Source: Entoloma clypeatum (lineage: Eukaryota; Basidiomycota; Agaricomycetes; Agaricales; Entolomataceae). Taken from it: a stretch of DNA of 64,000 nucleotides. The notes beneath the pieces were generated by a model. That model was given only the letters and a program-made list of their open reading frames with translations, did no database searches and was not told the DNA's origin. Shown here piece by piece: positions 11,067-21,892 of the stretch. A program made the position numbers and the translations under genes. The stretch spans positions 4,774,001 to 4,838,000 of the forward strand of contig OY751488.1 in assembly GCA_963565915.1 (NCBI GenBank), in the 5' to 3' direction. Position 1 is the stretch's first letter; every line of letters begins with the position of its first letter.

Positions 11067-11435
11067 CTACTCCCATCCATCGTTGCCATTTGGATCGGCC
11101 CAGGCAGGGTCAACTCGGTTACCCCAATCCTTTATCAGTTCATCGTTTACCGCCGTGGCAAACTCTAAACCTCGAACGGCGAGGCGAAGGCGTCGATTCT
11201 CGACAGCAAGGGTGTTGGTATAGTTTTTGAGGATGAGCTTCTCCTCAGCGGTGGGGGCGGTTGGTAAATCGGAGAGGGTATGAAGATGGATATGCATCTG
11301 CCGGTGGAGGATGTCGGCGACGGAGGTTTCGAGCGCATGGATCTGGTCGCGCATGGAGAGCGCTTCGCCGATGAGGGTGGTGATGGTGGGGTTGATATTG
11401 GAAGCATCGGTGGAGGCGGCGGTGATGTTGGACAT
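11067..11435 (-). CDS. chromovirus A accessory ORF3 (122 aa), conserved, unknown function
   Basis: A small ATG-started ORF lies between the chromodomain end and the polypurine tract. Sister copies have it at 25305-25676 and 53183-53554. The centre EALSMRDQIHALETS is identical in all three and is followed by heptad-like helical sequence (ILHRQMHIHLHTL) and a charged segment (VENRRLRLAVRGLE). It looks like a helical, possibly coiled-coil protein. No signal peptide or membrane segment is evident, so it is not an obvious envelope. The ORF stays open in every copy although gag-pol is broken. In copy A a one-base deletion at the pol 3' end makes the pol frame run on through this ORF in another frame. 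Function unknown. Confidence 0.75.
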   Translation of the reverse strand: MSNITAASTDASNINPTITTLIGEALSMRDQIHALETSVADILHRQMHIHLHTLSDLPTAPTAEEKLILKNYTNTLAVENRRLRLAVRGLEFATAVNDELIKDWGNRVDPAWADPNGNDGWE

Positions 11436-14400
11436 GGCAGAAATGATGTTTGAAAGGTATAAGAAGAACGGCGTGTTGGGCGAGAAGAGTTGGAGCGGGG
11501 AACTCGATGTGACAGAAGTCGATGTGGAAAATGGTTCTCAAAGTTTGTTCTTTTATCGTGGACGCGATGGATTTGCCGATGAAAATCTCGGATCAAGTCT
11601 TGAGTGTTCTGAACATTAGTCCGAGGTTCCCACGTGTTCTCTTCTGGGCCATACCCTTCCCATTGGACAAGGTACTGGATCTTTCCACGGAATTTCCGAG
11701 AGTCTAGGATCATGGAGACATGGTATTCTTCTCGTCCTTCAACGATGATCGGATCAGGGGCTGGCTTCTTTTTCTGAATGGCATACTTCGGGGTTTCGTA
11801 TGGCGATAACAGGGTCTCGTTGAACACAGGGTGGATCATCTTCCAGGTTTTGGGAAGATCAATACGGTATGCGCTAGCTCCTTTCTTCTCTAGGACTTTG
11901 AACGGTCCGTGTCGGAGGGCGTCAAGTTTCTTTGAGGGACGATCAGTCCTGATGTTAGTCCCTTCCAGCCACACCTTGTCTCTGATGCGGTAATTCCGAG
12001 ACGGGCTTCGTCGTGTGTCAACTGTCTTCTTCATCTGATCCTGGGCCTGTTTCAGTGCTGCGTTGGCTTCTTCTCGTGCCTGTTTGAGTTTTTTCAAGAA
12101 GTCGTTTGCCGCTGGATTGGTGTCTTCCAACACAAGTTCTCCCTTCCAAGGATGCAGACCGTAGTTGAGATAGAATGGTGTGTACTTTGTTGCTTGATGT
12201 TCTTTGTCATTGTACTGGAATTCTGCGATTGCGATCCATTCCGCCCAATCATCTTGTAGATGGTTGACAAAGTTTCGTAAGAACACCTTGGTTTCCTGAT
12301 GCGATGGTTCGGCTTGTCCATCAGTTTGTGGATGGTACGCAGTGGACAGGTTTCTCTTGATTCCCAACATGCGGCAAAGTATCTCCATGAACTTCGCGGC
12401 GAACTGTGGTCCTCTGTCGCTAATGATCTTCTTAGGGATCCCATGAAGCTTCCATATCTGGTCCCAATAGATCTTGGCTAATCCTTCAGCCGATAGTTCC
12501 ACGGTTGTCGGGATGAGATGAAGCATCTTTGAATGTCTGTCCGTGATGACCAGAATTGTGTTCTTCCCATCAGATTCTGGTATCGGTCCCACGACGTCAA
12601 TCCCTATGTCTTCCCATGGTTGACTTGGCGCGGCGTTAGGGTGTAGAGGGGCGTGTCTCCTTTGGCGGCTGATCTTGTTACGTTGACAGGTGTCACAACC
12701 TTTCACATACTTCTTTATGTCATGTAGGATGGTGGGCCACCAGTAGGTGCGAGTGAGGAGTTCATGTGTTTGATATTGTCCTGGATGTCCTGCCACTGGT
12801 GCGTCGTGCGCTTCAAACATCAGTTCTTGGTGCAATTGTGGGTCTGGTGGAACATAGACTCGTTCTCCTGTGTAGGTGATGCCATTTTCCTGCTGGTACC
12901 AGTGAGGATTCTTCTTCAGACCCTGGGCTACTTCTGTCTCCATGCGATTCGAGGCCTTGATGCGTGCGATCCATGGGTTTTCGATGGTTGTGATGTTTCC
13001 GATTTTGATGGAATCAGATGTTTCACCCCCTTCAAAGAATTGTTCCTCCGTGAACATCTCCATTTGTATCACATCTTCTGATTCCAATCGTTTCAAAAAT
13101 AGCCCCTCCTTGAGCATTTGGTCGCTGTCCTGCGGCTCAAGTTCCGTCTCATACCAGGGTAAACGTGACAGGATGTCTGCTTTCGCGTTTGTCTTCCCAA
13201 GTACATGTCGCAATTCGAAGTCATAGTCTTGTAACTTCATCTTCCAGCGCCTCTGTCGTTGGTTTAGGTCCTGAGGACGCCGGAAATACTCCAGGTTTTT
13301 GTGATCGGTTAAGATCTCGAAACGTTCCTTGGCTTCAAGTAGATAATGTCGCCAGTCCTTCAGTGCTTCCATGACTGCCAAGAGTTCCTTGTCATATATC
13401 TCGTAATTCTGTTTGGCCGCGGACATGGTCCGCAACAAGAACGCGATAGGATGCCACTTGTCATCTTGTTTCTGTGAAAGTACCGCTCCAATCGCATAAC
13501 CCGATGCATCAGTTTCGACCCTGAACTGTCCGTCCGGTTTGGGCAATGCCAAGACTGGTGCCGTCGTGATTGCCCGTATGAGACCTTCAAATGCTTCTTG
13601 CGCCGCTGGTCCCCACGTGAATGCTGTATTTCCCGTAAGTGTTGTGAGTGGCTTTGCGATGTTTGAGTATCCTTCAATGAAGCGTCGATAAAAATTGGCA
13701 AATCCCAGGAACCTCTGGACTTCCTTTTTTGATGTGGGTACTCACCAGTTCCGGATTGTGTCCACCTTTTCAGTTTCCATCTCAACACGTCCTTCTCCAA
13801 CGACATATCCCAATATGGGGCATTTTGTTACTTCCCAAAGACACTTCTTCTCCTTTAGGAACAGGTCATTGTCTGACAGAATCTGCAAGATCTCTTCGGT
13901 GTTCCGGGCGAGTTCTTCCTTGGTTTTACCAATAACCACTATGTCATCCATGTAAATCACACAGATGCGCCGACGGATCTGATCCCTGAATAGGCTGGCC
14001 GTCATCTGAGAGAACGTTCCCGGGGAGTTGCAGAGACCGAAAAACATGACCAATGGTTCAAACAATCCTCGGCTGGTCAGGAAGGCGGCTTTCCATTCGT
14101 CACCCTTCTTAATCCGCACGTTATTGTATCCCCACATGATGTCCATTTTGTTGAAGTAGACTGCGTCCTTCAATACATCCAAGAGGTCGTTGATGCGTGG
14201 GAGTGGGAATTTGTCCTTAACCGTGAATTTATTGACCGTGCGATAATCCTGTACCAATCGTTTGGAACCGTCTTTCTTGTTAATGAAGAAGCAGGGTGAT
14301 GCATAAGAGGATTTGGACGGTCGGATCTTTCCGGTTGCCAGGCCTTCATCGATGAATTCGTCCAGTTCTTCTTGCTCCTTTTGGGTCATAGGATACGTGT

Positions 14401-15194
14401 TTCCTCCTAGCTCCTTTGGTGCGTCCGGTGTAAGTTCGATGCCGTGGTCCCATTCTCTTTCCTTTGGGATCTTGTCAAAGTTTTCTTTTTCAAAGAGATG
14501 GGCAAAACGTTCAACGTATGAGGGTAGTTTGGTTGTGGGAGGTGGTGTGGGAGTAACTGCTTCCAATATGGGGTCTCCGGGCTTCCATTTCTGATCCGAT
14601 TTCTTGGGCGCGTCCTTGTCTCATACTTCCACCATGCGAACCCAATGTTTGCGACCATTAAGGTTAACCCTGAAATCCGAGTGTTTGGTTTGACATGTTG
14701 ATGGGCACCGGTTGAATGTTACAGCGCCGGTCGTCCAATTGATTGTGGGGTTGTGGTGCACCAACCAGTCATGTCCCAAAAGCATGTCCGTTCTCCCAAT
14801 GTCCAATACCATTGCTTCCATGGTTTCCTGGTGTGTTCCTAAGTCCAGCTTGACTTCGGCAAGTTTTTCTGCTTTCTGTTGTCGGTTCGGCGATCCATCC
14901 GCATTTAGGATTGATATGGGCTTTATTCCATGTGTGGGAAGGTTCTGTTCGCGTACTATTCTGGGATGGATACATGTGCGTTCACATCCGCTATCAACCT
15001 CGGGTCGAATGGCCTTTGGTCCTCGTCGTGTTTTGATCTGAGCTTGCAGCTTGATCTCTCGTTGTTTCGGAGGTTTATCTCCCTTGACAATCTTAGTTGA
15101 CACAACGGCTCACTTTGCAGGGATAACATAAGTTATATTGTCTGTAGCTGCACCAGGCAAGCGAGTTCGTTTAATGGATAAGGGTCGCGACTTA
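11165..15194 (-). pseudogene. chromovirus A pol: protease-RT-RNase H-integrase-chromodomain with three internal TGA stops
   Basis: A single reading frame, offset by -1 from gag, is interrupted by TGA at 15110-15112, 14621-14623 and 13742-13744. The protease shows VDSGCERTCIHP (aspartate triad DSG) and MLLGHDWLVHHNP. RT has the YMDD box (ICVIYMDDIVVIG). RNase H has ETDASGYAIGAVL, DKELLAV and TDHKNLEYF. Integrase has the HHCC zinc motif (GHPGQYQTHEL then CDTCQRNK) and the catalytic D, D, E around DVVGPIPESDG, ISDRGPQF and DGQAEPSHQE. The C-terminal chromodomain contains YLVQWEGYGPEENTWEP. Stops 15110 and 14621 are CGA-to-TGA relative to copy B, and 13742 relative to B and C. A one-base deletion just after the chromodomain prolongs the frame to 11165. 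Confidence 0.9.
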
Positions 15195-15201
15195 GCGTCG
15201 T

Positions 15202-16068
15202 TTAATCGGACCCTTCGGGAAAATCCTTCTCATCGGTCTCTATGGTGATGGTTTCATCATCATCGGTATCTCCATCAGACACCTTCCTAATCTTTCCAGA
15301 GTTCTTCTTCGGCTTGCGGCAGTTGCGCGCGATATGTCCTTCTTGGTCGCAGTTGAAACACTTACGACCATCTTTCTTCTTTGGGGCTTTGCAGTCTTTG
15401 GCAAGGTGACCAAAGCGCTGACAGTTGTAGCAACGGGCTACTCCTGCTTTGTCGATCTCCATGGCCTTGCCCTGACCACCATAAGTGGTACCTGATCCGG
15501 TGCGCATGTAGCCGCCACCTCGGATGACCAGTGCGTGTCCTTCCATCTGTCGTCCCTTGTTTCGGATCTCCTTTGCGTAATCAGTGTACGTCTTGCCATC
15601 GCTAGCCACTTGTTCAGAAATTCTGCGGTTGATGTTCTTTTCCAGGATGTATTTCCCAGTTTCTTCGCCAAGGTTTGACAGCTTCAAGAGCTCTTCGAAT
15701 TCGTCCAAGAATTCGTCGATGGTGCGTTTCTCCTGTTTCAGGACTTCGAGTCTCGCCTTGGCCGCTGCCGACTTGTTGGCAATAGAGAATCGCGTAGCGA
15801 TGTCATCTGAGAACCCTAACCAGGTGATGTTCTCGCCATCGGTGGCAAGGTCGTCTAACTTGTTGCTGGCCCAGTGTTTACCGGACCCTTCCATCATGCG
15901 GGATAACACCGCCAGGATCTTCTGATCGTCGGACAGGCCCTTCTGGAACCTGATGTATAGTTTGGTGGCTTTCCACCACTCGTCAAAGGTGTGTCTGTCT
16001 TTGAACATCCCAGGATCTTTGATGATCTTGGATGTATCCATCGTTTGCACTGTCGGTGCTTCTGCCAT
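15202..16068 (-). CDS. chromovirus A Gag capsid and nucleocapsid (288 aa from the internal ATG)
   Basis: The first ATG-initiated Gag segment begins MAEAPTVQTMDTSKIIKD. It contains a retrotransposon-Gag capsid region (FDEWWKATKLYIRFQ, DEFLDEFEELLKLSNLGEET) and two CCHC zinc knuckles, CYNCQRFGHLAKDC and CFNCDQEGHIARNC, which bind RNA during packaging. It ends in an acidic tail. The frame is open upstream of this ATG (see the 16071-16850 entry), so the true start may be earlier. The stop TAA overlaps the opening pol frame, and the conserved run GATTTTCC lies just upstream. Confidence 0.85.
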   Translation of the reverse strand: MAEAPTVQTMDTSKIIKDPGMFKDRHTFDEWWKATKLYIRFQKGLSDDQKILAVLSRMMEGSGKHWASNKLDDLATDGENITWLGFSDDIATRFSIANKSAAAKARLEVLKQEKRTIDEFLDEFEELLKLSNLGEETGKYILEKNINRRISEQVASDGKTYTDYAKEIRNKGRQMEGHALVIRGGGYMRTGSGTTYGGQGKAMEIDKAGVARCYNCQRFGHLAKDCKAPKKKDGRKCFNCDQEGHIARNCRKPKKNSGKIRKVSDGDTDDDETITIETDEKDFPEGSD

Positions 16069-16070
16069 GT

Positions 16071-16850
16071 CTAGAACCTGCGGAGTAGGAGAGGTGTCGG
16101 ATTGTTGGGATGAAGATAAGGTTCGGGATACAGGTAGGGGTTGAAAGTCAGTCCCTGTTCTAGGCGTCTGTTCGGTATCTGACTGCGCGGAGTCAAAAGT
16201 AAATTCGTCAGGGGACTCGTCGGCGGAATCAGTGGCAAAACGTTCGGGGTATTTCCTCTGTAGATCTCTAAGGAATCTCTGTTCCTGCGCGTCTGTTGGT
16301 CGTGAGAAGGGGTCAAGTCTCTCGTTTCGTGCCCAACGGTTGTACTCGGTCTGTTGCTCGTCGGTGGTGAAGTGGGCGTAGATCTGCTGCTTCGAGTAAG
16401 ACGTGGTGATGTGGCTCTAGGACGTCTCGATGTGAGCGTCCTAATCAATCTTCTGATAACGGTTGTCTGGACACCGATAAACTCTCTGATCTCTGTGATC
16501 CGACCTGTCTGAGGTCCTTCTTGAACGCGAAAGCTTTCGAGTTTGTTCTGTCGGGCGTTGTAACGCGCGATCTGGTGTTGCTGAGCAAGATGGATGCTCT
16601 CTGCTATCTCGCTGTGGGGGCGATGCTCGTCGTTGTCTAGTTCTTTGTCAAGCACCTGCTGTAGGATGCGACGGATCTCCGATTCGATGTACTGCTGGAT
16701 GAGTGTAAAATCGATACTGTCTCGAGGACTTAGCTCCTCCTGTCGGGCTTCTGGCGTGCTGAATGGGTTACTGGTGAAGTCTTCAAAGAAGCGCGACGTC
16801 TTGACTCGTCTGGTAGTTGCTCTCTTCGCTCTGGGCGAACCTAATGAGAT
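16071..16850 (-). CDS. chromovirus A Gag N-terminal extension, two frames bridged by a 44-nt segment
   Basis: From about 16845 the minus strand encodes FTSNPFSTPEARQEELSPRD, then a helical region to ITEIREFIGVQTT. After a 44-nt segment (16417-16460) starting GTTATC and ending CTAG, a second frame gives SYSKQQIYAHFTTDEQQ, RNERLDPFSRPTDAQEQRFL and DESPDEFTFDSAQSD, and then runs in frame into MAEAP of Gag. Copy B has the same arrangement. Skipping the 44 nt as an intron, or a frameshift, would give one longer Gag. The alternative frame ending at 16071 (194 codons from a non-ATG start) becomes low-complexity in its second half. No ATG begins the upstream frame in A or B (ACG), whereas copy C has ATG at 48441. 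Confidence 0.55.
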   Translation of the reverse strand: MSLGSPRAKRATTRRVKTSRFFEDFTSNPFSTPEARQEELSPRDSIDFTLIQQYIESEIRRILQQVLDKELDNDEHRPHSEIAESIHLAQQHQIARYNARQNKLESFRVQEGPQTGRITEIREFIGVQTTVIRRLIRTLTSRRPRATSPRLTRSSRSTPTSPPTSNRPSTTVGHETRDLTPSHDQQTRRNRDSLEIYRGNTPNVLPLIPPTSPLTNLLLTPRSQIPNRRLEQGLTFNPYLYPEPYLHPNNPTPLLLRRF

Positions 16851-16857
16851 TTAGCAA
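16847..16857 (-). promoter_or_regulatory. self-priming primer-binding site of chromovirus A
   Basis: Two bases inside the 5' LTR, the minus strand reads TTGCTAAATCT. This 11-mer is the exact reverse complement of AGATTTAGCAA in the LTR (plus 16933-16943), located where transcription should start, about 33 nt after the start of the TATA box. No TGG-type tRNA primer site is seen. In Tf1 the first 11 nt of the mRNA fold back onto the primer-binding site, and the same geometry is seen here. Copies B (31069-31079) and C (48395-48405) are identical. Confidence 0.85.
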
Positions 16858-16859
16858 CT

Positions 16860-17228
16860 TGTTATGCGTAACAAACCGTTCCAAGGTTCGGGCAGAGTAT
16901 GCAGGAAGATGGAAAGGCGAAGAGCAATGTGATTGCTAAATCTAAGGAATCTACTATAGTACAAGAGGTTTATATAGTACTGACTATGAGCGGTAGCGAA
17001 TGAGTCAGTAACTGCGGAAGGCAGTGCGCATGAGTAAGGCGACTGCGGAAGGCTATGCACTAATGAGTAAGCTGACTGCGGAATGAGTCAGACAGCTGCG
17101 GAAAGCGAGTCAGCGCGGGAGCGAAGTATACTAAAGGAAATAAAGTATAATACGATATGTGTAAGCGGGGGCCGATGAGTAAAAGTGAAAAAGTAAGCGT
17201 ATATGTCTGTAGTCGTTAGTCCGTAACA
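16860..17228 (-). repeat. 5' LTR of chromovirus A
   Basis: 369 bp, matching the 3' LTR. It contains the TATA box TATATAAA (plus 16969-16976) and, 33 nt downstream of the TATA start, the AGATTTAGCAA motif that pairs with the primer-binding site. Confidence 0.95.
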
Positions 17229-18329
17229 CTCGCTGCCATCAACAATGCCAACCACTGCCCCCACTATCAGTCCCATGCCGACATCACACCTCAAGTGCGC
17301 CCTTTTGTCATACAATTCTCATGGGCCTCTCTTGACATTCTCTCTCCAGTATTTGTTTGGCATCAGCCTCAACCGCTACTACCCAAGAGGGCTGCTCAAC
17401 ATCATGCCCATGGTGTTTGCTGCCATCAACAATGTCAACCACTTCCATCACTTCAGTCCCCACAGGCCTCTCGAGGGTCCGTCGTCTACAGCCAGTCACC
17501 AGTGTTTGAACTACTGCTTGATGGGGCCCATCAACACTCATCAACATCATTGCGTCTCAAGCACACCCTCCCTGCATGATCACATGGGCCTTTTCGGCAT
17601 CAACAATGCTTGGCAGACATGACTTTGCCATGGATTTGCCACTCCGACGCTGCCCCTGTGCTTCAACACTGTATCACGGCGCCCATCAACATCAATGACA
17701 ACCTTCTTCTCAGCTGCTTTCAACCACGCCTGCAATCAATGTCTAGGACTGGCGGCTTCACGAGTTGGGATGCTGCAGTTTTCATATTGAGATGCAAAGG
17801 TCACAAGGGTTGCATTAGAAACATTGATTTCATGAAAAATGCTTTGGTGGCCTTGGCACACTCAAGGATTTTCAAGAAGTTCAGGGTCTTTCCACTGTAA
17901 CCTGTTCAACGAACCCTCAAAATGATCAACCATCTCATCAACCACATCGGGGTGCATGAGTGGAGTCTTTCCTGAATCTTTCCGATGATCTATTCAGCTA
18001 AATGCCTGCAGATCCTAATTATAAGTACAATTGTTTACCTAATGTATCCCCTGGTGCAGAGTCCGATGCCCTTTGCCGTTGGTTGCTTCTGGCCCCCTGG
18101 CAGCCATCAATATGCGATGCACCACATACGAGAAGCACATTGGCCTGTCAAAATCTAGCATTCATCATACCAGCTGGCGCTGGGGATGCCAAAGCACAAC
18201 TCTGACATTGGAGAAACAGGCAGAACAATGTGCTTGAAATGATGCTAAACACCAAGCAGAAATTCAAGGCCTGCTTTTCACTTGCCAAATTATATACTGA
18301 CTAGAGCAAGCAGAGCTGCCCCAAAACGA
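17229..18329 (+). repeat. dispersed repeat R1 continued, low-complexity
   Basis: Immediately after the TSD the interrupted R1 repeat resumes (CTCGCTGCCATCAACAATGC). The stretch to about 17640 is rich in CATCAACA-type motifs and repeats text found left of chromovirus A. From 17640 to 18329 I recognise no protein. A frame at 18002-18205 (ALCRWLLLAPWQ) could be the decayed N-terminus of the neighbouring KDZ gene. Confidence 0.45.
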
Positions 18330-20065
18330 CCATGATAATGTCAATGCCATAGATGTTGATTTGGATGTTGCCCAACCTTCTCATGATGCTGAATTGGGAC
18401 TGTGTCCAGGTGAAGAAGGGTACAACATCAGCCACGAAGAAGGTGATTATGAGGTCTTTGAGGACTTGGCTGAAGATATAGTGACTCTAACAGGCCTGTA
18501 AGTTCCTATATACATTAATGTATCCTCACTTAGTGTATCTTCAATGGATGTATGGACCATCGAACTTGACGGGACCATGTTGAAAACCAATCGGAAGGCT
18601 GGAGAGTACAAATCAGAAGGCTGGAGAGTACAAATCGGAAGGCTGGAGAGTACAAATCCCACAGCTAGTCATAGCTTATCTGGACTTTCGGCAGCACAAG
18701 CATGGGGATGGCCTGGCTGATAATCCAATGGAGACACCTGAGACCTTGTCCAGTTTCACAATCAATGTGGTTGATCTTTTCTGTCAGTGTCCTGTCTCTA
18801 TCCCAGATCTCGATCTGCCAAACCTGTTTAGATTATTGTCCCATGACCTTCACTCCTGGCTCTCAAGATACATTTCCAAACAAAACCCTTGTTCGCCAAG
18901 GTTATATCAGAACATCGCCTATCCAAACCACCATTGCAATCTCCCTTCAGACACTCAACTGCTTTCACCAAAGTCATCAGACATGTCCCTGTTTCTCCAT
19001 AGAGGCACAGTGCAGAACTCTATATCATCTTCACAATGTAAGAAATTCATGTTCAACATTTATCAAACTAAAAATGTCGCCAGAAACTATACAAGCCTTA
19101 TCTTGCTACCTAGTTTTCAATCACTTATGATGCCTTTCTTTGGATATTACATGAGGTTGACAAAAAGGTCTGTCATGCCTTATAGCAAGACATTCCAAAC
19201 TGGTGTTTTCACAACATCTGTCCCCCCTGCTTCTACAAACTGGATGGCAAACCTGATCTTGAGTTCTTGTTTCTTGCTGCAATGGATGGCAACAATTCTT
19301 TACGATGTATGGGGGATGCGATCTGGAATGTGAATGTCCGTCAAGATTCTCGCAAATTGATGTCCGATTGTTGGCTAAGCTCTGAGGAAGTGGACAGCTT
19401 CAAAGATGAAGTGAAGTCATCCAGGTATTTTTCTATTCTCAACTGACTTAACCCACTCATGAGTTGTTCCTGTCTCATTGAAGCCAAAGGATGGCAATAA
19501 CGAGCAAGAAGATGACTGGGAAGACTATGATATGTCCCCTGCTCTCTCTAAATGTGTTGACAGATGGCAAAATGCAGGGCCCAAGCAGCGGAAGAAAATG
19601 TTTGCCCTTTTCAAGGAGACTGGGATATTTCTTGCATGCTGCCGCCACCGCTTTGCACTATTAATATGTGATATGATTAAGACAGGTGAACAGTATGTAT
19701 CAATTTATCTGACATTTTTATAAATTTGTCTACTCATTTATACAAACAGGGCAAAGTATCCCCTTGTGATCGCCCATCATTTAATGACTGTTTATGGTTG
19801 GAAGATGGGCATCGCCTATGATGTAGGATGTGCTTTGACAACACCATCTGAAGTACTTCACTTGGACCTCGAGCTCAGGAGCTTGACCTCCGCTTCATGG
19901 TAGGGTCCTTCCATGGCCATGCACATAATCACCTATGCCAATTGGCATGGCATTTTCATCATTGAATGATCAGGCACAGACAACACATCACGCCACCCGA
20001 TTTCACCAGCATTAATCCCTTGAAAAACATTTCACGTTCTGGGATCAAGACAAATATGCCGCACT

Positions 20066-20751
20066 TAGTGTTTCAAGGTCCAGTCTCAAAGACCACAAAG
20101 AAGACTGAGACCAGACTGAACCAGGGGGTGGTCCTGGTTCATCTTTTCAAAAATACAAAGACCACCCCCACTCACTCCTGACACTGAAAAATCTTTCTGG
20201 AGGAAAAATTCATTATGAAAGAGGAATCCTTTTTCCTTTGGGTATATCTTTAAGAAAGATACAAAGTATTTTATATGGAAATTTTCAAGAAACATGTAAT
20301 GTTTTTTCCAAATATTTTTGGCCAAAGAACTTTTTGTTTATCCTACAGTTTTTCTTGAGAAAAAACTAGATCCATTGTTTGAACAATGGAATAAGTTTAT
20401 CTTTGAGAAAAACTCTTGGAAAAATGAAAAGTTTTACCAGAAGAATACTTTGGAAACACATTATATGTTTCCTAAAATTTTCTATATAAAATACTTTGTA
20501 TCTTTCTCAAAGATACACCCAAAGGAAAGATGATTCCTCTTTCACAACAGATTTTTCCTCCAGAAAAACATACCAGTGTCAGGAGTGACTGGTTCCATGC
20601 AGTTCATAGGTTTAAACCGGTTTTTTGGCCAAAAAACCGGTTTAAACTGGTTCTGGTCTTAGTTTTTCAAAGAGACCACTCACCTGGTCTTGGTCTCTGG
20701 TCTCAAAATTTTTGGGCAAAAAACCGGACCAGACTGGACCTTGAAACACTA
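20066..20751. mobile_element. hAT-type MITE (686 bp), near-palindromic, TSD GCCGCACT
   Basis: Termini TAGTGTTTCAAGGTCCAGTC are inverted at the two ends, and an 8-bp direct repeat GCCGCACT lies outside (20058-20065 and 20752-20759). Most of the interior is itself inverted: 20161-20330 (GAAAGAGGAATCCTTTTTCC, GATACAAAGTATTTTATAT) mirrors 20440-20600. No transposase. It shares termini with the 7241-7682 element. Confidence 0.93.
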
Positions 20752-21522
20752 GCCGCACTTGGTAGGTTGTCAAGTGTTAGCTTGGAAAACCTACTAAAGG
20801 TTGTCAGACAATTTCTTATTCACTCATTATCGTGAAGCGCATGCAACATGTCAGCTTCAAGATCAGTCAGGTCTCACATCTAATGACTTCGAGCAGTTTT
20901 ATCTCCAAGAAAAGGCTTACCTCAAAGGATTGAAGGCCACTCCTCCTGAAGTAACTCTCAAGATACAATACGTGCAGGGCCTCAACAAGCTAGCCCAGAT
21001 TCGGTAAGTTTGTCCCCAGAGCCTGAGAATTTTTCTCATGTCACAAGATAGACATGAATGGGAAGCTTCCTGTGCAGCCGCAAATCAGGTATTAGTTTCC
21101 ATTGCACATGATCAGATACATCAAGTTCTTCTCAATGCACGTCGCGATGTTGAGGCCACATATGGGAAACTCCAGAATGCCGAAGCATACATATACATCC
21201 TCAAAAGACTGCTCAGCCTTCAGGATCAGTGGGAGATAGGAGGCCATGAATATAGGCAATATCAGCACGAGGCTGTTCTTGTTGATTATCAAGAGGCGTT
21301 GGATGAATTGAAGCATCTTGTGGTTCAGTGACTCAAAATTGGGTATATCAGGAACAGGTATATTTTGATTCAATTACTACACACCAACCTTGAAGTGTGT
21401 CTCAGGATACAAACTTCAATGTCAGATAGGCAAAGCTCTGCAGCGATGTTTGGAAGTGATACGAAAGGCCTTGGCACGATACAACACTCAGGCCGCCAAA
21501 CTGATCCTTCCACGTCCCCTGC

Positions 21523-21892
21523 TGTTATGGACTCTACGGTATGAGGACCACGTCATATCTTTTACTTATCGGCCCGACTCAGCGCCCTCTTACAAACTTA
21601 CTATGTCTAATGTCTACTTTTGCAACCTTCAATTCCCAGTCTGACTCACTACATTACTTTGTCATCCCCTTTAGTATACTTTGCTCCCACGCTGACTCAC
21701 TTCCCGCAGTCAGCTTACTCATTATACATAGCCTTCCGCAGCACTGACTCATCCGCTACCGCCTATAGTCAGTACCTATATAAACCTCTTGTACTGTAGT
21801 AGATTCCTTAGATTTAGCAATCACATTGCTCTTCGCCTTTCCACTTCCTGCATACTCTGCCCGAACCTTGGAACGGTTTGTTAAGCATAACA
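21523..21892 (+). repeat. solo LTR of the chromovirus family, TSD CCTGC
   Basis: 370 bp from TGTTATGGACTCTACGG to GCATAACA, plus orientation, flanked by CCTGC on both sides. It contains TATATAAACC and AGATTTAGCAA. It interrupts the KDZ pseudogene and is the product of LTR-LTR recombination. Confidence 0.93.

Larger units (their letters stand above)
10661..17228 (-). mobile_element. chromovirus A: full-length Ty3/gypsy element, Tf1/sushi type, with TSD CTCGC
   Basis: Two 369-bp LTRs (10661-11029 and 16860-17228) that look nearly identical flank Gag, protease, RT, RNase H, integrase and a chromodomain, all on minus. The 5-bp direct repeat CTCGC lies just outside both LTRs, and removing the element restores the R1 repeat. 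The order PR-RT-RH-INT-chromodomain defines a chromovirus, and the primer-binding site is of the self-priming kind. LTR similarity suggests a young insertion, yet pol carries three TGA codons where sister copies or the family consensus have CGA. Confidence 0.95.

Noticed and set aside
11067..11435. ORF3 as a retroviral envelope gene.
   Set aside because: Position fits, but there is no signal peptide, membrane span or cysteine pattern, and the protein is only about 122 residues.
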